Shown: piece after piece, positions 28,182 to 37,378 of the stretch
How positions within the stretch are numbered: position 1 is the first letter of the stretch
How the letters are laid out: each line of letters opens with the position of its first letter
NCBI RefSeq assembly: GCF_014803405.1
Contig: NZ_JACYFG010000004.1
Span: 62,001-126,000 of the forward strand
Source: Pelagicoccus enzymogenes
GTDB taxonomy: Bacteria > Verrucomicrobiota > Verrucomicrobiia > Opitutales > Opitutaceae
Reading direction: 5' to 3'
Length of the DNA: 64,000 nt
Notes under the pieces: model-generated
Told to the model about the DNA's origin: nothing
What the model saw: the letters and a program-made list of their open reading frames with translations, nothing else
Database searches by the model: none
Translations under genes and position numbers: made by a program

Positions 28182-29027
28182 ATGAAATTTGGAGCGAGCA
28201 CTTGGCTTTGGACCTCACCTTTCGACGGCAGCGATGTTTCGTTGCTCTATAAGATCGCGGAGCTCGGCTTCGACTGCGTTGAGATTCCCGTGGAAGACCC
28301 GGAAGCGATTGATCCGGAAAAAATCGCCGCAGCACTGAAAGAAACAGGTCTTCAGGCGATCGTTTGCGCAGCGGTCGTGGGAGACCGAGACATTTCTAGT
28401 TCCGATCCCATCAAGGTTCAAGCTGCCGAAACCTACTTGCAGGCGTGTATCAAGCTAGCAGTGACATGGGGAAGCTCGCTCGTGGTGGGCCCGCTTTACG
28501 CCCCCGTCGCCAAAACTCGTTTGCCCACAGAAGTCGAAAGACAAGCGGAATGGTCCCGCTCCGTCGCAGGCTTGCGTCGCATGGCGGGTTTCGCCGCTGA
28601 AGCCGGAGTCCGCCTCGGTATCGAACCGCTGAACCGCTTCGAATCAGACATGGTAAACACTGCGGCTGATGCCTTGCGAATGCTTGACGAAATCGATCAT
28701 CCGGCCATCGGCCTTTCGCTGGACAGCTTCCACATGAACATCGAGGAAGTCGATTTTTGCAAAGCAGTCGAGCGAGCAGGAAAACGTCTGCTCCACCTGC
28801 AGGTCTCGGATAGCCACCGCGGCGTTCCAGGCGATGGAAATAGCGATTGGACGGGCTTACGAGAAGGGCTTCGTCGCATCGGCTATGATGCAGCAGTATC
28901 GATCGAGAGTTTTTCGCCCGATACCTCCAGCTTAGCGGAAGCCGTCTGCATCTGGAAACGCTTCGCGCCGAGCCAAGACGAGTTCGCGAAAAGAGGTCTA
29001 CAGTTTTTAAAGAGTTGGTCTGCCTGA
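28182..29027 (+). CDS. Sugar isomerase/epimerase, D-tagatose/psicose 3-epimerase-like
   Basis: I start at the ATG at 28182 (MKFGASTWLWTSPF, 281 residues) rather than the GTG at 28146. It has no signal peptide, so it is cytoplasmic. Conserved barrel blocks include GFDCVEIPVEDP, VRLGIEPLNRFESD (catalytic Glu and partner), IGLSLDSFHMNIEE (Asp, His), LLHLQVSDSHRGVPGDG and VSIESFSPD (second Glu). This is the ketose 3-epimerase arrangement with a metal between Glu, Asp, His and Glu. It leads an operon with an oxidoreductase, a dehydrogenase and a transporter. The substrate is unknown. Confidence 0.9.
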   Translation: MKFGASTWLWTSPFDGSDVSLLYKIAELGFDCVEIPVEDPEAIDPEKIAAALKETGLQAIVCAAVVGDRDISSSDPIKVQAAETYLQACIKLAVTWGSSLVVGPLYAPVAKTRLPTEVERQAEWSRSVAGLRRMAGFAAEAGVRLGIEPLNRFESDMVNTAADALRMLDEIDHPAIGLSLDSFHMNIEEVDFCKAVERAGKRLLHLQVSDSHRGVPGDGNSDWTGLREGLRRIGYDAAVSIESFSPDTSSLAEAVCIWKRFAPSQDEFAKRGLQFLKSWSA

Positions 29028-29068
29028 CAGATAAGGGCGACCTAGGTTAACCCCAAAAAGTGAATACG

Positions 29069-30187
29069 ATGAAAGTTGCAATCATAGGGCTCGGATTTGG
29101 AGCCGAATTCATTCCCATCTACCAAGCCCACCCACGGGCTGAAATGTACGCCATCTGTCAACGCAACGAGGATAAGCTCAATGCGACTGGCGACCAGTTC
29201 GGAATCGCAAAGCGCTACACTTCGTTCGAAGACGTGCTGGCTGACCCGGAAGTTGACGCCGTGCACATCAATACGCCGATTCCTGATCATGGCCCGCAAT
29301 CCATCAAGGCGCTGGAAGCCGGCAAGCACGTCGCCTGTACGGTGCCGATGGCGACAACTGTCGAAGACTGCAAACGAATCGTAGAACTGACGAAAGAGAC
29401 CGGTCTTATCTACATGATGATGGAGACTGTTGTCTATAGCCGCGAGTACCTCTTTGTGAAAGAGATGTACGACAAGGGCGAGTTGGGTCGTATCCAATTT
29501 CTACAGGCAAGCCACCAGCAAGACATGGCTGGTTGGCCAGGGTACTGGGACGGCCTTCCACCGATGCACTACGCCACGCACTGCGTAGGACCCGTGCTCG
29601 GATTGCAACGCAAGCTGGCAGAGAGCGTTTCGTGCGTCGGTTCCGGAAAGATCGACGACGCGCAGGCTAACGTCTATGGGTCACCGTTCGCGATCGAGTC
29701 TTGCCACATCCAGATGAAGGATAGCGATGTGGCCGCTCGCATCTATCGCTCGCTTTTCGAGACGGCCCGTCAATATCGCGAGAGCTTCGACGTATACGGC
29801 TCCAAGAAGTCTTACGAATGGCCGTTGATCGAGGGTGAAGACCCTGTATTGCACACCCTCGGCAAACCAGAGCCCGAAATCCCAGAGCGGGTGAAGGTAC
29901 CGGACTACGCCCATCTCCTGCCGAATGAGATCCAGCATTTCACGGGGCGCGGCGTTTACGATGCCGACGAGCACCAACACCTCTCCTTCACGCAAGGGGC
30001 TGGGCACGGAGGGTCGCACCCGCATCTCGTTGACAACTTCATCGGAGCGGTCCTCGACAAGTCCAATCCGTATCCAAATGCGGTGGAATCTGCCAACATC
30101 AGTTGTGTGGGCATCCTCGCCCACGAGTCAGCCATGAAAGGCGGCGAGCTGATGAGAATGCCAGATTTTACGCTCTCGCTGGACTAA
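29069..30187 (+). CDS. Gfo/Idh/MocA-family protein with altered EKP motif
   Basis: The ATG at 29069 (MKVAIIGLGFGAEF, 372 residues) is preferred over a GTG three codons upstream. The N-terminal Rossmann domain has GLGFGAEF and VDAVHINTPIPDH. At the usual Glu-Lys-Pro motif after GKHV, the sequence is ACTVPMATT, so the conserved Lys is absent. The C-terminal substrate domain includes HYATHCVGPVLGLQ, offering a His at the active site. Family members oxidise or reduce sugars with NAD(P). The changed motif suggests a specialised reaction or a non-redox role. No signal peptide. Second gene of the operon, between the epimerase and the dehydrogenase fusion. Confidence 0.88.
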   Translation: MKVAIIGLGFGAEFIPIYQAHPRAEMYAICQRNEDKLNATGDQFGIAKRYTSFEDVLADPEVDAVHINTPIPDHGPQSIKALEAGKHVACTVPMATTVEDCKRIVELTKETGLIYMMMETVVYSREYLFVKEMYDKGELGRIQFLQASHQQDMAGWPGYWDGLPPMHYATHCVGPVLGLQRKLAESVSCVGSGKIDDAQANVYGSPFAIESCHIQMKDSDVAARIYRSLFETARQYRESFDVYGSKKSYEWPLIEGEDPVLHTLGKPEPEIPERVKVPDYAHLLPNEIQHFTGRGVYDADEHQHLSFTQGAGHGGSHPHLVDNFIGAVLDKSNPYPNAVESANISCVGILAHESAMKGGELMRMPDFTLSLD

Positions 30188-30194
30188 ACCAAAG

Positions 30195-30216
30195 GCGTCT
30201 CGCTCACGCGAGACGC
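30195..30216 (+). other. Strong intra-operon hairpin
   Basis: GCGTCTCGC-TCAC-GCGAGACGC is a perfect 9-bp stem between the oxidoreductase stop and the dehydrogenase start. No T run follows, so it is more likely an mRNA-stabilising or polarity element than a full terminator. Confidence 0.55.
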
Positions 30217-30253
30217 GTACCCGCTTCTTTCTTGAAAATCCTGTAACTCGCAG

Positions 30254-33200
30254 ATGAAACAATCCTTTATCCACCGACTGGCTGTGGTGGCCGCAATCGC
30301 AGCAATCTTTACGGCGGGCCCATCCGTTGCGGCCCAGGAAAACGATGACGATGGCGTTATCGACCTCCTGTTCATAGGGCACGGTCAACGCGAAGGTAGC
30401 GGTTACCACCTGTCGCACGTATTCGCTCCCGTCTTCAACCGCTCTCTCGGAGACGAGAAAATTCGTATGCGTTATGTGGAGACACTGGATGTGCTCAACC
30501 CGGAGGACTTGGCGGCAACCGACGCTCTGATGCTGTATGCGAATTACAATACCATCAGTGACGATCAAGAAGCGGCCTTGCTCGAATTCGTGGCGAACGG
30601 CGGCGGGTTCCTACCTGTTCATTGCGCGAGCGCCTGCTTCGGACATTCGCAGGAGTTCGTCGACCTTGTCGGAGCGCGTTTCCGCAGCCACGGCTACGAG
30701 GAGTTTTCTACAACGATACCAGAGGGTAGAGAGACACACCCCATTTTGCAGGGGTACGAAGGCTTCGTCACCAAGGACGAAACTTATGTGCACGCCGACC
30801 ACAACGAGGACCAACGGGAAGTGCTGATGTTGCGGGAGGACGAGCCATGGACCTGGACTCGAACTCACGGTAAAGGCCGCGTGTTCTACACCGCTTACGG
30901 CCACGATATGAACACTTGGGGACAGGAAGCGTTTCACGACCTGCTGATTCGCGGGATTCTCTGGAGCGTCGGCGAGGAGAAAAGCGAGGCGAATCGGCGA
31001 TTGGTAGCGAGCATGCCAGAGATGAAATACGAGGCTGCGGATACGATTCCAAACTACCTGAAAAAAAGCCCAGCTCCCCAGCTCGCGAGCGCCTTTTCTC
31101 CTGAAGAATCCGAGAAGCTAAGTCTCGTTGCGGACGGCTTCGAAATGAAATTGTTCGTGGCAGAGCCAGACATCGTGAACCCGATTGCTTTCGCATGGGA
31201 CGAAAAGGGACGCCTCTTTGTTGCGGAATCTGTGGACTACCCTAATAACGTCGACCCGAACCAAGAGGGTAACGACCGAATCCTCATCTGCGAAGATAAG
31301 GACGGCGACGGGCGAGCAGATACTTTCACCGTGTTCGCGGAAGGACTGAATATCCCGACTAGTTTGACGCCCGTGGACGGCGGATGGATCGTGGCCCAAG
31401 CGCCTCATTTCCTGTTTCTCAAAGATACGAACGGCGACGACAAGGCCGACGTCAAGTATCCAATAAACGATTACTGGGGAATTCGAGATACTCATGCCGG
31501 TCCCTCTAACCTGCGCTACGGTTTCGACAATAAGATCTGGGGAGCCGTCGGCTACTCGGAGGTCGAGAAGTCGACACAGGGAGAATTTGGACAAGGTGTA
31601 TTCCGCATGGATACGGATAACGGAACCGTCGAGCCAATAGGTCTCTTCAGCAACAACACTTGGGGACTAGGCATGAGCGAGGATTTCGAAATTTTCGGGT
31701 CAACCGCCAACAACGCGCCTGCTTGGCATGTACCTTTGTGGCGTCCTTTCACCTACGAGAGAAACCCTGCTCTCCCCTCTCAGCTTTCAGCGAAGATCGA
31801 CGACTTTACCCAGTTCTTTCCCATCACGCATAAGTTTCTCCAGGTAGACGCCCACGGTCGCTACACCGCAGGTGCTGGCTTCAACCTGTACACAGCGCGA
31901 GCTTTCCCGAAACAGTATTGGAATGCCTCAGCGTTCATAGGAGGGCCAACGGGCCATTTGCTAGGCCAATTCTTCCTCGAAGAAGAAGGCTCTAGCTATG
32001 TTGCCCAAAATCGTGGTTCCATCTTGTCTTCGGTCGACGAGTGGCTGTCTCCAGTTTTTGCTGACGTCGGTCCCGACGGTCAGCTCTGGGTTGCGGATTG
32101 GTATAATTTCATCATCCAACACAATCCTCAACCCTCCAAGCAATCGGCAGGCTTCGATGCTGAAACGGGAGCGGGCAATGCCCATGTGAACCCGCTGCGC
32201 GATCGCCATCACGGCCGTATTTATCGCATCGTGGCAAAAGGGTCGAAGACCCCAAAGTCCCTCGACCTATCGGAAGCAAGTACGACGGAGCTGGTGGAAA
32301 CCTTGGCCAATGACAATCTGTTCTGGAGGATGACCGCCCAGCGGAAACTGGTGAGAGAAAAACGTCGTGAGGCAATCCCTCAGCTTCGCGAAATCGTTCT
32401 CGAAGACAATTCAGTCGACGAGATCGGTTTGAACACGCGAGTCATCCATGCCCTTTGGAGCTTAAGCGGACTCGGCGCTTTTAACCTTGATTCAACACAG
32501 GCTGAATCGGTTGTTCTTGCGGCCTTAGAGCATCCGTCAGCATCCGTTCGCAAGAACGCAGTTATGGCGTTGACGGAAACAGGGAGCGAAGAGGAACTGA
32601 GTTTGGCTGCGAGCAAGACCGATGACGCTGATCCCAAAACCCGCTTGAAGGCGCTTCTCGCTCTGGGGCTTCTTCCGCCGTCGGAAGATCGATCAAACGA
32701 ACTCCTGAGTCGCCGCTCTGAGTTTACGACCGATCCCTGGCTGGGCCGAGCATTTGCCTATGCTGTACTCGAAAATGGCGACGCGTATGTGAGACGTTTA
32801 CTCGAAGGAGGGACGAGCATAGATTTCGCAAATGGATTCGACAGCATCGAAGAGGTGCCCGAGTACGTTGCCTTGAAGCTCTATCTCGCAAAGCAAGAGG
32901 GCGACCTCGTTGCCGCACTTGGAAACTGGAAGAGCCTCCCATCCGAGACAGTCGCAATCGCCAGCATGGCTCTCCTCGACGTATGGAAGACTCAACTACA
33001 CGAGCCAAGCAGTAGCGACCTAGTCGCCTTGCAGGAGATGGCTCGTCTCGTCGACGCGGATACTCAAATGCAGCTGAAGCTGCGAACTGCAGGCCTAGAT
33101 CTGCAGTTTTCAAAAATCGACGAAGAGAAGTACCAGGATTTCGTGAAGCAAAACACTTTCGAGCCTCAAATCTGGGGCTGGGGACGCGTTTCCTCGGGCG

Positions 33201-33763
33201 AAGAACTGTACATGCAACACTGCGTGGCTTGCCACGGTTCAGACGCAGGAGGCGATCAAGGACTTGGGGCTCCTTCCCTGCGCGGAATGGACAATTGGTA
33301 CACGCAAACTCAGCTGCAGAAATTCTATGCAGGCGTTCGCGGGACCCACTTCAAAAATCCCCGTGGAATCGCCATGAAAGGAGCGCTGCAATTCCTCGAT
33401 ATGGAGACTCGTCCTCAGATGACCATTTCACACTTGGCCCACTACCTCGAGACGCTTGAGGCAAATGCTCCAGATGAGGCCACTTTGGAAGGCGATCCAG
33501 CGAAAGGCAAAACGCTGTACACGACCTGTGTGGCTTGTCACGGGCCCGAAGGTCAAGGTAACACGGAACTGGCAGCGCCGAAGCTCACCGGTAAACAAGA
33601 CTGGTACCTCTACAAACAAATTCGCGAATTCCAGGAGGGGGTACGCGGGTCTGATCCACGTGATGCGAAAGGAGCAGAAATGGCCCTGATGGCAAAGACT
33701 TTGGTCGACGAGCAAGCCGTCAAAGACGTCGTCGCCTATATCCGTTCATTGGATACAAAATAA
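30254..33763 (+). CDS. ThuA-PVC dehydrogenase-HEAT-dicytochrome c fusion
   Basis: 1169 residues with signal peptide MKQSFIHRLAVVAAIAAIFTAGPSVAA. Domains in order: ThuA-like glutamine-amidotransferase fold (about 36-240, LPVHCASACFG, HADHNEDQREVLM, GKGRVFYTAYGHD); PVC-type membrane-bound dehydrogenase beta-propeller (about 290-680, AFAWDEKGRLFVAES, WVADWYNFIIQHNP); HEAT-like helical repeats (about 690-950, ASVRKNAVMALTETG); two cytochrome c domains with CVACH at 990-994 and 1092-1096. Such proteins are exported and thought to pass electrons from substrate oxidation to respiration. A periplasmic sugar oxidation is likely here given its neighbours. Fusion of ThuA and two hemes in one chain is notable. 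Confidence 0.92.
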   Translation: MKQSFIHRLAVVAAIAAIFTAGPSVAAQENDDDGVIDLLFIGHGQREGSGYHLSHVFAPVFNRSLGDEKIRMRYVETLDVLNPEDLAATDALMLYANYNTISDDQEAALLEFVANGGGFLPVHCASACFGHSQEFVDLVGARFRSHGYEEFSTTIPEGRETHPILQGYEGFVTKDETYVHADHNEDQREVLMLREDEPWTWTRTHGKGRVFYTAYGHDMNTWGQEAFHDLLIRGILWSVGEEKSEANRRLVASMPEMKYEAADTIPNYLKKSPAPQLASAFSPEESEKLSLVADGFEMKLFVAEPDIVNPIAFAWDEKGRLFVAESVDYPNNVDPNQEGNDRILICEDKDGDGRADTFTVFAEGLNIPTSLTPVDGGWIVAQAPHFLFLKDTNGDDKADVKYPINDYWGIRDTHAGPSNLRYGFDNKIWGAVGYSEVEKSTQGEFGQGVFRMDTDNGTVEPIGLFSNNTWGLGMSEDFEIFGSTANNAPAWHVPLWRPFTYERNPALPSQLSAKIDDFTQFFPITHKFLQVDAHGRYTAGAGFNLYTARAFPKQYWNASAFIGGPTGHLLGQFFLEEEGSSYVAQNRGSILSSVDEWLSPVFADVGPDGQLWVADWYNFIIQHNPQPSKQSAGFDAETGAGNAHVNPLRDRHHGRIYRIVAKGSKTPKSLDLSEASTTELVETLANDNLFWRMTAQRKLVREKRREAIPQLREIVLEDNSVDEIGLNTRVIHALWSLSGLGAFNLDSTQAESVVLAALEHPSASVRKNAVMALTETGSEEELSLAASKTDDADPKTRLKALLALGLLPPSEDRSNELLSRRSEFTTDPWLGRAFAYAVLENGDAYVRRLLEGGTSIDFANGFDSIEEVPEYVALKLYLAKQEGDLVAALGNWKSLPSETVAIASMALLDVWKTQLHEPSSSDLVALQEMARLVDADTQMQLKLRTAGLDLQFSKIDEEKYQDFVKQNTFEPQIWGWGRVSSGEELYMQHCVACHGSDAGGDQGLGAPSLRGMDNWYTQTQLQKFYAGVRGTHFKNPRGIAMKGALQFLDMETRPQMTISHLAHYLETLEANAPDEATLEGDPAKGKTLYTTCVACHGPEGQGNTELAAPKLTGKQDWYLYKQIREFQEGVRGSDPRDAKGAEMALMAKTLVDEQAVKDVVAYIRSLDTK

Positions 33764-33844
33764 ACCTATATTTCGAACCGGTAACGCTATCCTTTCCCTC
33801 GGCCTTCTTGTCCTGTTTCACCTCAACACACTGAACCTGACCCC

Positions 33845-35392
33845 ATGACTGACTCCCTAATCCATCCTAAACGTCTTCTCTACGCCGGCTTTACGGCAAT
33901 CCTTGCTACCGGCATCGGATTCGCCGTACGGGGCGGAATTCTTGACAACTGGGGGGCCGAATTCGGATTTTCCGCCACCCAGCTCGGGGTGATCAGCGGA
34001 GCCGGTTTAACCGGGTTTTGCTTTGGGATTTTCGTTGGGGGCTTGGTGGTCGATTCCATTGGCTACGGAAAATTGATAGTCGCCTCCTTTCTTTTGCATA
34101 TGCTTTCTGCGGTAGTCACCTTCACGGCGACTGCCGGCATGGATACGGCGATCGCCTACCAGTGGCTTTTTTGGGGAACCTTCATATTTGCGCTAGCGAA
34201 TGGTTCACTCGAAGCGGTAGCAAATCCACTGGTGGCGACGCTCTTCCCTGAAAACCGTACCCATTATTTGAATATACTGCACGCTTCTTGGCCACTGGGT
34301 CTTGTGCTTGGTGGCGCGGTCGGCTGGTTCCTTGACGACCGTATGAATGTCTCTTGGAAATGGCAGCTCGCCATCTTCCTGATCCCAACGATCGTTTACG
34401 GAATCATGTTCATGGGCCAGCGCTTCCCTAAGTCGGAAGCAGCGGAAAAGGGCCTCAAGCTCGGCGACATGTTCAAGGACGTCGGCCTGCTAGGCGGAGC
34501 GGTGATTGCCTTGATGTTGTTCCTGTTTTTCCAAGCGACCTTCCCAGCGATCCCTACATACGTGCTGGCGATTGCTGCTCTAGCGTTGATTTTCGTGATC
34601 GGAAAGATAACGAGCTTCGCCCTCGGTTCTATCATGCTCTTCGTCCTGTTCGGAACGCATATCTTGGTAGGCGCTGTCGAACTCGGAACAGATGGATGGA
34701 TACAAAACATCACTGGAAGCATCCTGAGTTCGGAGGAAGGAAAGTTCCTCTTCGTCATCACCTCGCTCACCATGTTCGTCCTGCGTTTTTGCGCCGCTTG
34801 GATCGAAGAGCACCTTAAGCTGTCACCGGTCGGCTTGCTATTGCTCTGCTCGGTACTTGCTTTCGTGGGCTTGAATCTCTCAAGCGGAATTGAGTCCTTC
34901 AAGGGTGCTGTATTGGCATTGTTGATATACGGTGTTGGCAAAACCTTTTTCTGGCCAACGATGCTCGCAGTGGTAGGTGACCGGTTCCCGCGCACCGGAG
35001 CCATCGCGATCAGCATCATGGGCGGACTTGGCATGATGTCCGGTGGCTTGATCGGATTGCCTGGACTAGGATACGCAAAAGATCGTTTCGCGAGCGAAGC
35101 GTTACAAGAAGAGGCACCAGCTATCTATCAGGAAATGAAAGCTGTGGACTCCAATAGCTGGCTGTTTTTCGAACCCGTGGCAGCAATCGATGGAAAGAAG
35201 CTAGCCGAAGCTCGTTCCCAAGAAATCCCGAGCGAGGTCCAGCAAACCTTGATCGACTCCAGCCTGAAGGGAGACCGCAAGACCTTGAGAGTCGACTCGC
35301 TCATTCCAGCAACCATGGCCGTGATATTTCTCGGACTCCTCATCTACTTCCGTCGGCTAGGAGGCTATCGCCGCGTCGATCTGGACAACTAG
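33845..35392 (+). CDS. MFS transporter, probably sugar
   Basis: 515 residues with about 12 hydrophobic segments. The first half has [19 protein letters not shown] and [16 protein letters not shown], the loop 2-3 region typical of major facilitator proteins; [20 protein letters not shown] lies in the fifth helix. The second half has [11 protein letters not shown]-like [15 protein letters not shown] and [18 protein letters not shown]. No signal peptide beyond the first helix. It is the last gene of the epimerase-oxidoreductase-dehydrogenase operon and most likely imports the oxidised or epimerised sugar. Substrate unknown. Confidence 0.9.
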   Translation: MTDSLIHPKRLLYAGFTAILATGIGFAVRGGILDNWGAEFGFSATQLGVISGAGLTGFCFGIFVGGLVVDSIGYGKLIVASFLLHMLSAVVTFTATAGMDTAIAYQWLFWGTFIFALANGSLEAVANPLVATLFPENRTHYLNILHASWPLGLVLGGAVGWFLDDRMNVSWKWQLAIFLIPTIVYGIMFMGQRFPKSEAAEKGLKLGDMFKDVGLLGGAVIALMLFLFFQATFPAIPTYVLAIAALALIFVIGKITSFALGSIMLFVLFGTHILVGAVELGTDGWIQNITGSILSSEEGKFLFVITSLTMFVLRFCAAWIEEHLKLSPVGLLLLCSVLAFVGLNLSSGIESFKGAVLALLIYGVGKTFFWPTMLAVVGDRFPRTGAIAISIMGGLGMMSGGLIGLPGLGYAKDRFASEALQEEAPAIYQEMKAVDSNSWLFFEPVAAIDGKKLAEARSQEIPSEVQQTLIDSSLKGDRKTLRVDSLIPATMAVIFLGLLIYFRRLGGYRRVDLDN

Positions 35393-35533
35393 CAATCGGA
35401 GGCAGAAAAGAACCATTACACTTCCAAGACAAATGGGAACGAAGGCCTTCGCAATGGATTGCTGCAGTCTCAGTGTGACTTCGTACACTTTAACTTATTT
35501 ATCGCTAATGAGACATAGCGAGAACTTGGTACG

Positions 35534-35726
35534 CCACGTTCAACGCCATCGCCACCAGCGACTTCCTATTCAAAGGTGAATTCGGCGTGCTCATGTCTTG
35601 GTACCTAGCTGGAATTCCACCTGTATCAAAAACGGGGGGCCTCGCGATCGAGGCAATACCTCTAACGACTGGTTCCCTGTCTTCAGGCATTGGCTCGAGG
35701 TCAACAAATTCTTAGAAGCGAAGTAA
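35534..35726 (+). pseudogene. Remnant of an acetyl esterase gene (3' end)
   Basis: In-frame pieces read FNAIATSDFLFKGEFGVLM, SWYLAGIP, then after a deletion and frame change GNTSNDWFPVF and HWLEVNKFLEAK, followed by TAA. These match the end of the esterase at 26284-27210 (AAIATDDFLFRGQFGVIES, WHKAGVP, RTSNKWF, YWLEVNDFLEAK). The 5' two thirds are gone and no single frame is open. It is a decayed relative or tandem-duplicate leftover between the MFS transporter and the next GH43 gene. Its terminator-like hairpin survives downstream. Confidence 0.85.
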
Positions 35727-35765
35727 GGCCTTTCGATCTCGCACACAGCGTTTACCAATGAGGAG

Positions 35766-35799
35766 CACTTCACCCCATGTGAAGTGTTGCTCTATTTTT
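35766..35799 (+). terminator. Terminator hairpin downstream of the esterase remnant
   Basis: CACTTCAC (35766-35773) pairs perfectly with GTGAAGTG (35779-35786) around a 5-base loop, and TATTTTT follows. It lies 40 bp after the remnant's stop codon, as expected for the lost gene's terminator. It could now serve the MFS operon. Confidence 0.7.
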
Positions 35800-35964
35800 G
35801 CGGGTAGAGGCAAAACCTAGAACTTAGGATATAGACAGATTTGCCCCAATGTCGGGCTGACAGGCGACTCATCTGAGGCAAGCTCGTACCTTCGGTTCCC
35901 TTCTAGGAAAAGAAGAGAGCACATTAACCCCGTAGCGACCCCTAGGGATCCTACTTGTTTGCAC

Positions 35965-37326
35965 ATGATGACACCCACCAGATATAGACGCTTCCTAACA
36001 GCACTCACGCTATGCACGAGCATAGGTTCGATCGCGCTTGCGGACTATCCCATTGTCTCCAATCGTTACCTCGCGGATCCCACCTCGGTAGTGACAAAGG
36101 ACCGCGTTTACATCTACTGCTCGAACGACGACGAAAGTCCCGTCGAAGGTGGATACAACATTCCAAACATCGTCTGCGTTTCGAGCAGCGACATGAAAAA
36201 CTGGACTGACCACGGAATCGTATTCGATGCCGAGAGAGATACTTCCTGGGCCAAGAAAACGTGGGCCCCTGCGGCCGTGGAGCGCGACGGAAAGTTCTTC
36301 CTCTACTTCGGAAACGGTGGAGCCAACATAGGAGTCGCAGTCGGCGACAGCCCGATTGGCCCTTTCGAAGACGTTCTCGGAAAACCTCTCATTACCCACG
36401 GAACCCCTGGCGTTCAACCTGCCGAGAATATGTGGCTATTCGACCCAGGCGTTTTCATCGACGACGATGATCAGGCTTACATCTACTTCGGCGGAAACGG
36501 TGACGACAACGTAAGGGCAGCGAAGCTGCATCGAGACATGGTCACACTGGACGGCGAAGTGATCAAAATGCACGCCCCGAACTTTTTCGAAGCAGCGTGG
36601 GTCTACAAAATAGACGATACCTACTACTTCACCTACTCCACCACTCCGAAGGCCGAGATGCGTATCGATTACATGACCAGCAAGCATCCGACCGAAGGCT
36701 TCAGCTACGCAGGAATCGTTGCCGCCCAGCCGCCCCTCAACAACAACAATAACCACGCCGCTGAGTTTAAGTTCAAAGGCAAGTGGTACCACGTCTACCA
36801 CAACCGTATCGTCGCCACCGAGGCCGGCATTCCTACCGGATTCCGTCGTAACATCGCGCTCGAGGAATTTGGATACGACGAAAACGGAGCGATAATCCCA
36901 GTCGAGTACACCGTTAACGGAGTGGAGCAAAATGGCGCCCTTGATCCCTATCAGCGAGTCGAGGGCGAAACCTTCGCAGCCCAGAGCGGCATCGAAACGG
37001 AGCCGAGCTCCGCAGGGGGCATGAACCTGGCCCACGCGAGCGACGGGGATTGGGTAAAAGTCGTCGGAGTCGACTTTGGAGAACAAGGAGCCAAGAGCCT
37101 CACCCTTAACGCCAAAGCCCAAGCCCAGGGAGCTGAAATAGAGCTGCGGACCGGTTCGCTTGACGGCCCGCTCCTCGCGAAAGCCGTGGTTTCGCCATCT
37201 GACGACTGGAAAAGCCATTCAACAGAGGTGAGCCCTCTCACGGGCATCCATGACCTGTACATCCGGTTCACAGGCGACCAAAATTCAGAACTGAAACTGG
37301 ACTGGTGGCAATTTGCCTCCAACTGA
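35965..37326 (+). CDS. GH43 arabinofuranosidase/xylosidase with C-terminal CBM6
   Basis: The ATG at 35965 (453 residues) precedes a signal peptide (TRYRRFLTALTLCTSIGSIALA). GH43 propeller at 30-320: Asp38 (YLADPTSVV, base), Asp160 (WLFDPGVFIDDD) and Glu209 (NFFEAAWVYK, acid). This is the layout of arabinoxylan-acting GH43 enzymes that carry a CBM6. Residues 325-453 are a CBM6 beta-sandwich (RVEGETFAAQSG, GDWVKVVGVDFG, LYIRFTG, LDWWQF), which binds xylan or similar glucans. It probably acts on arabinoxylan outside the cytoplasm. First of a three-gene group with a hydrolase and a GH51. Confidence 0.92.
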   Translation: MMTPTRYRRFLTALTLCTSIGSIALADYPIVSNRYLADPTSVVTKDRVYIYCSNDDESPVEGGYNIPNIVCVSSSDMKNWTDHGIVFDAERDTSWAKKTWAPAAVERDGKFFLYFGNGGANIGVAVGDSPIGPFEDVLGKPLITHGTPGVQPAENMWLFDPGVFIDDDDQAYIYFGGNGDDNVRAAKLHRDMVTLDGEVIKMHAPNFFEAAWVYKIDDTYYFTYSTTPKAEMRIDYMTSKHPTEGFSYAGIVAAQPPLNNNNNHAAEFKFKGKWYHVYHNRIVATEAGIPTGFRRNIALEEFGYDENGAIIPVEYTVNGVEQNGALDPYQRVEGETFAAQSGIETEPSSAGGMNLAHASDGDWVKVVGVDFGEQGAKSLTLNAKAQAQGAEIELRTGSLDGPLLAKAVVSPSDDWKSHSTEVSPLTGIHDLYIRFTGDQNSELKLDWWQFASN

Positions 37327-37378
37327 TTACATTACAACTATCCATACGCCTCTACCAACCCCATCCCCATAGGCACCC

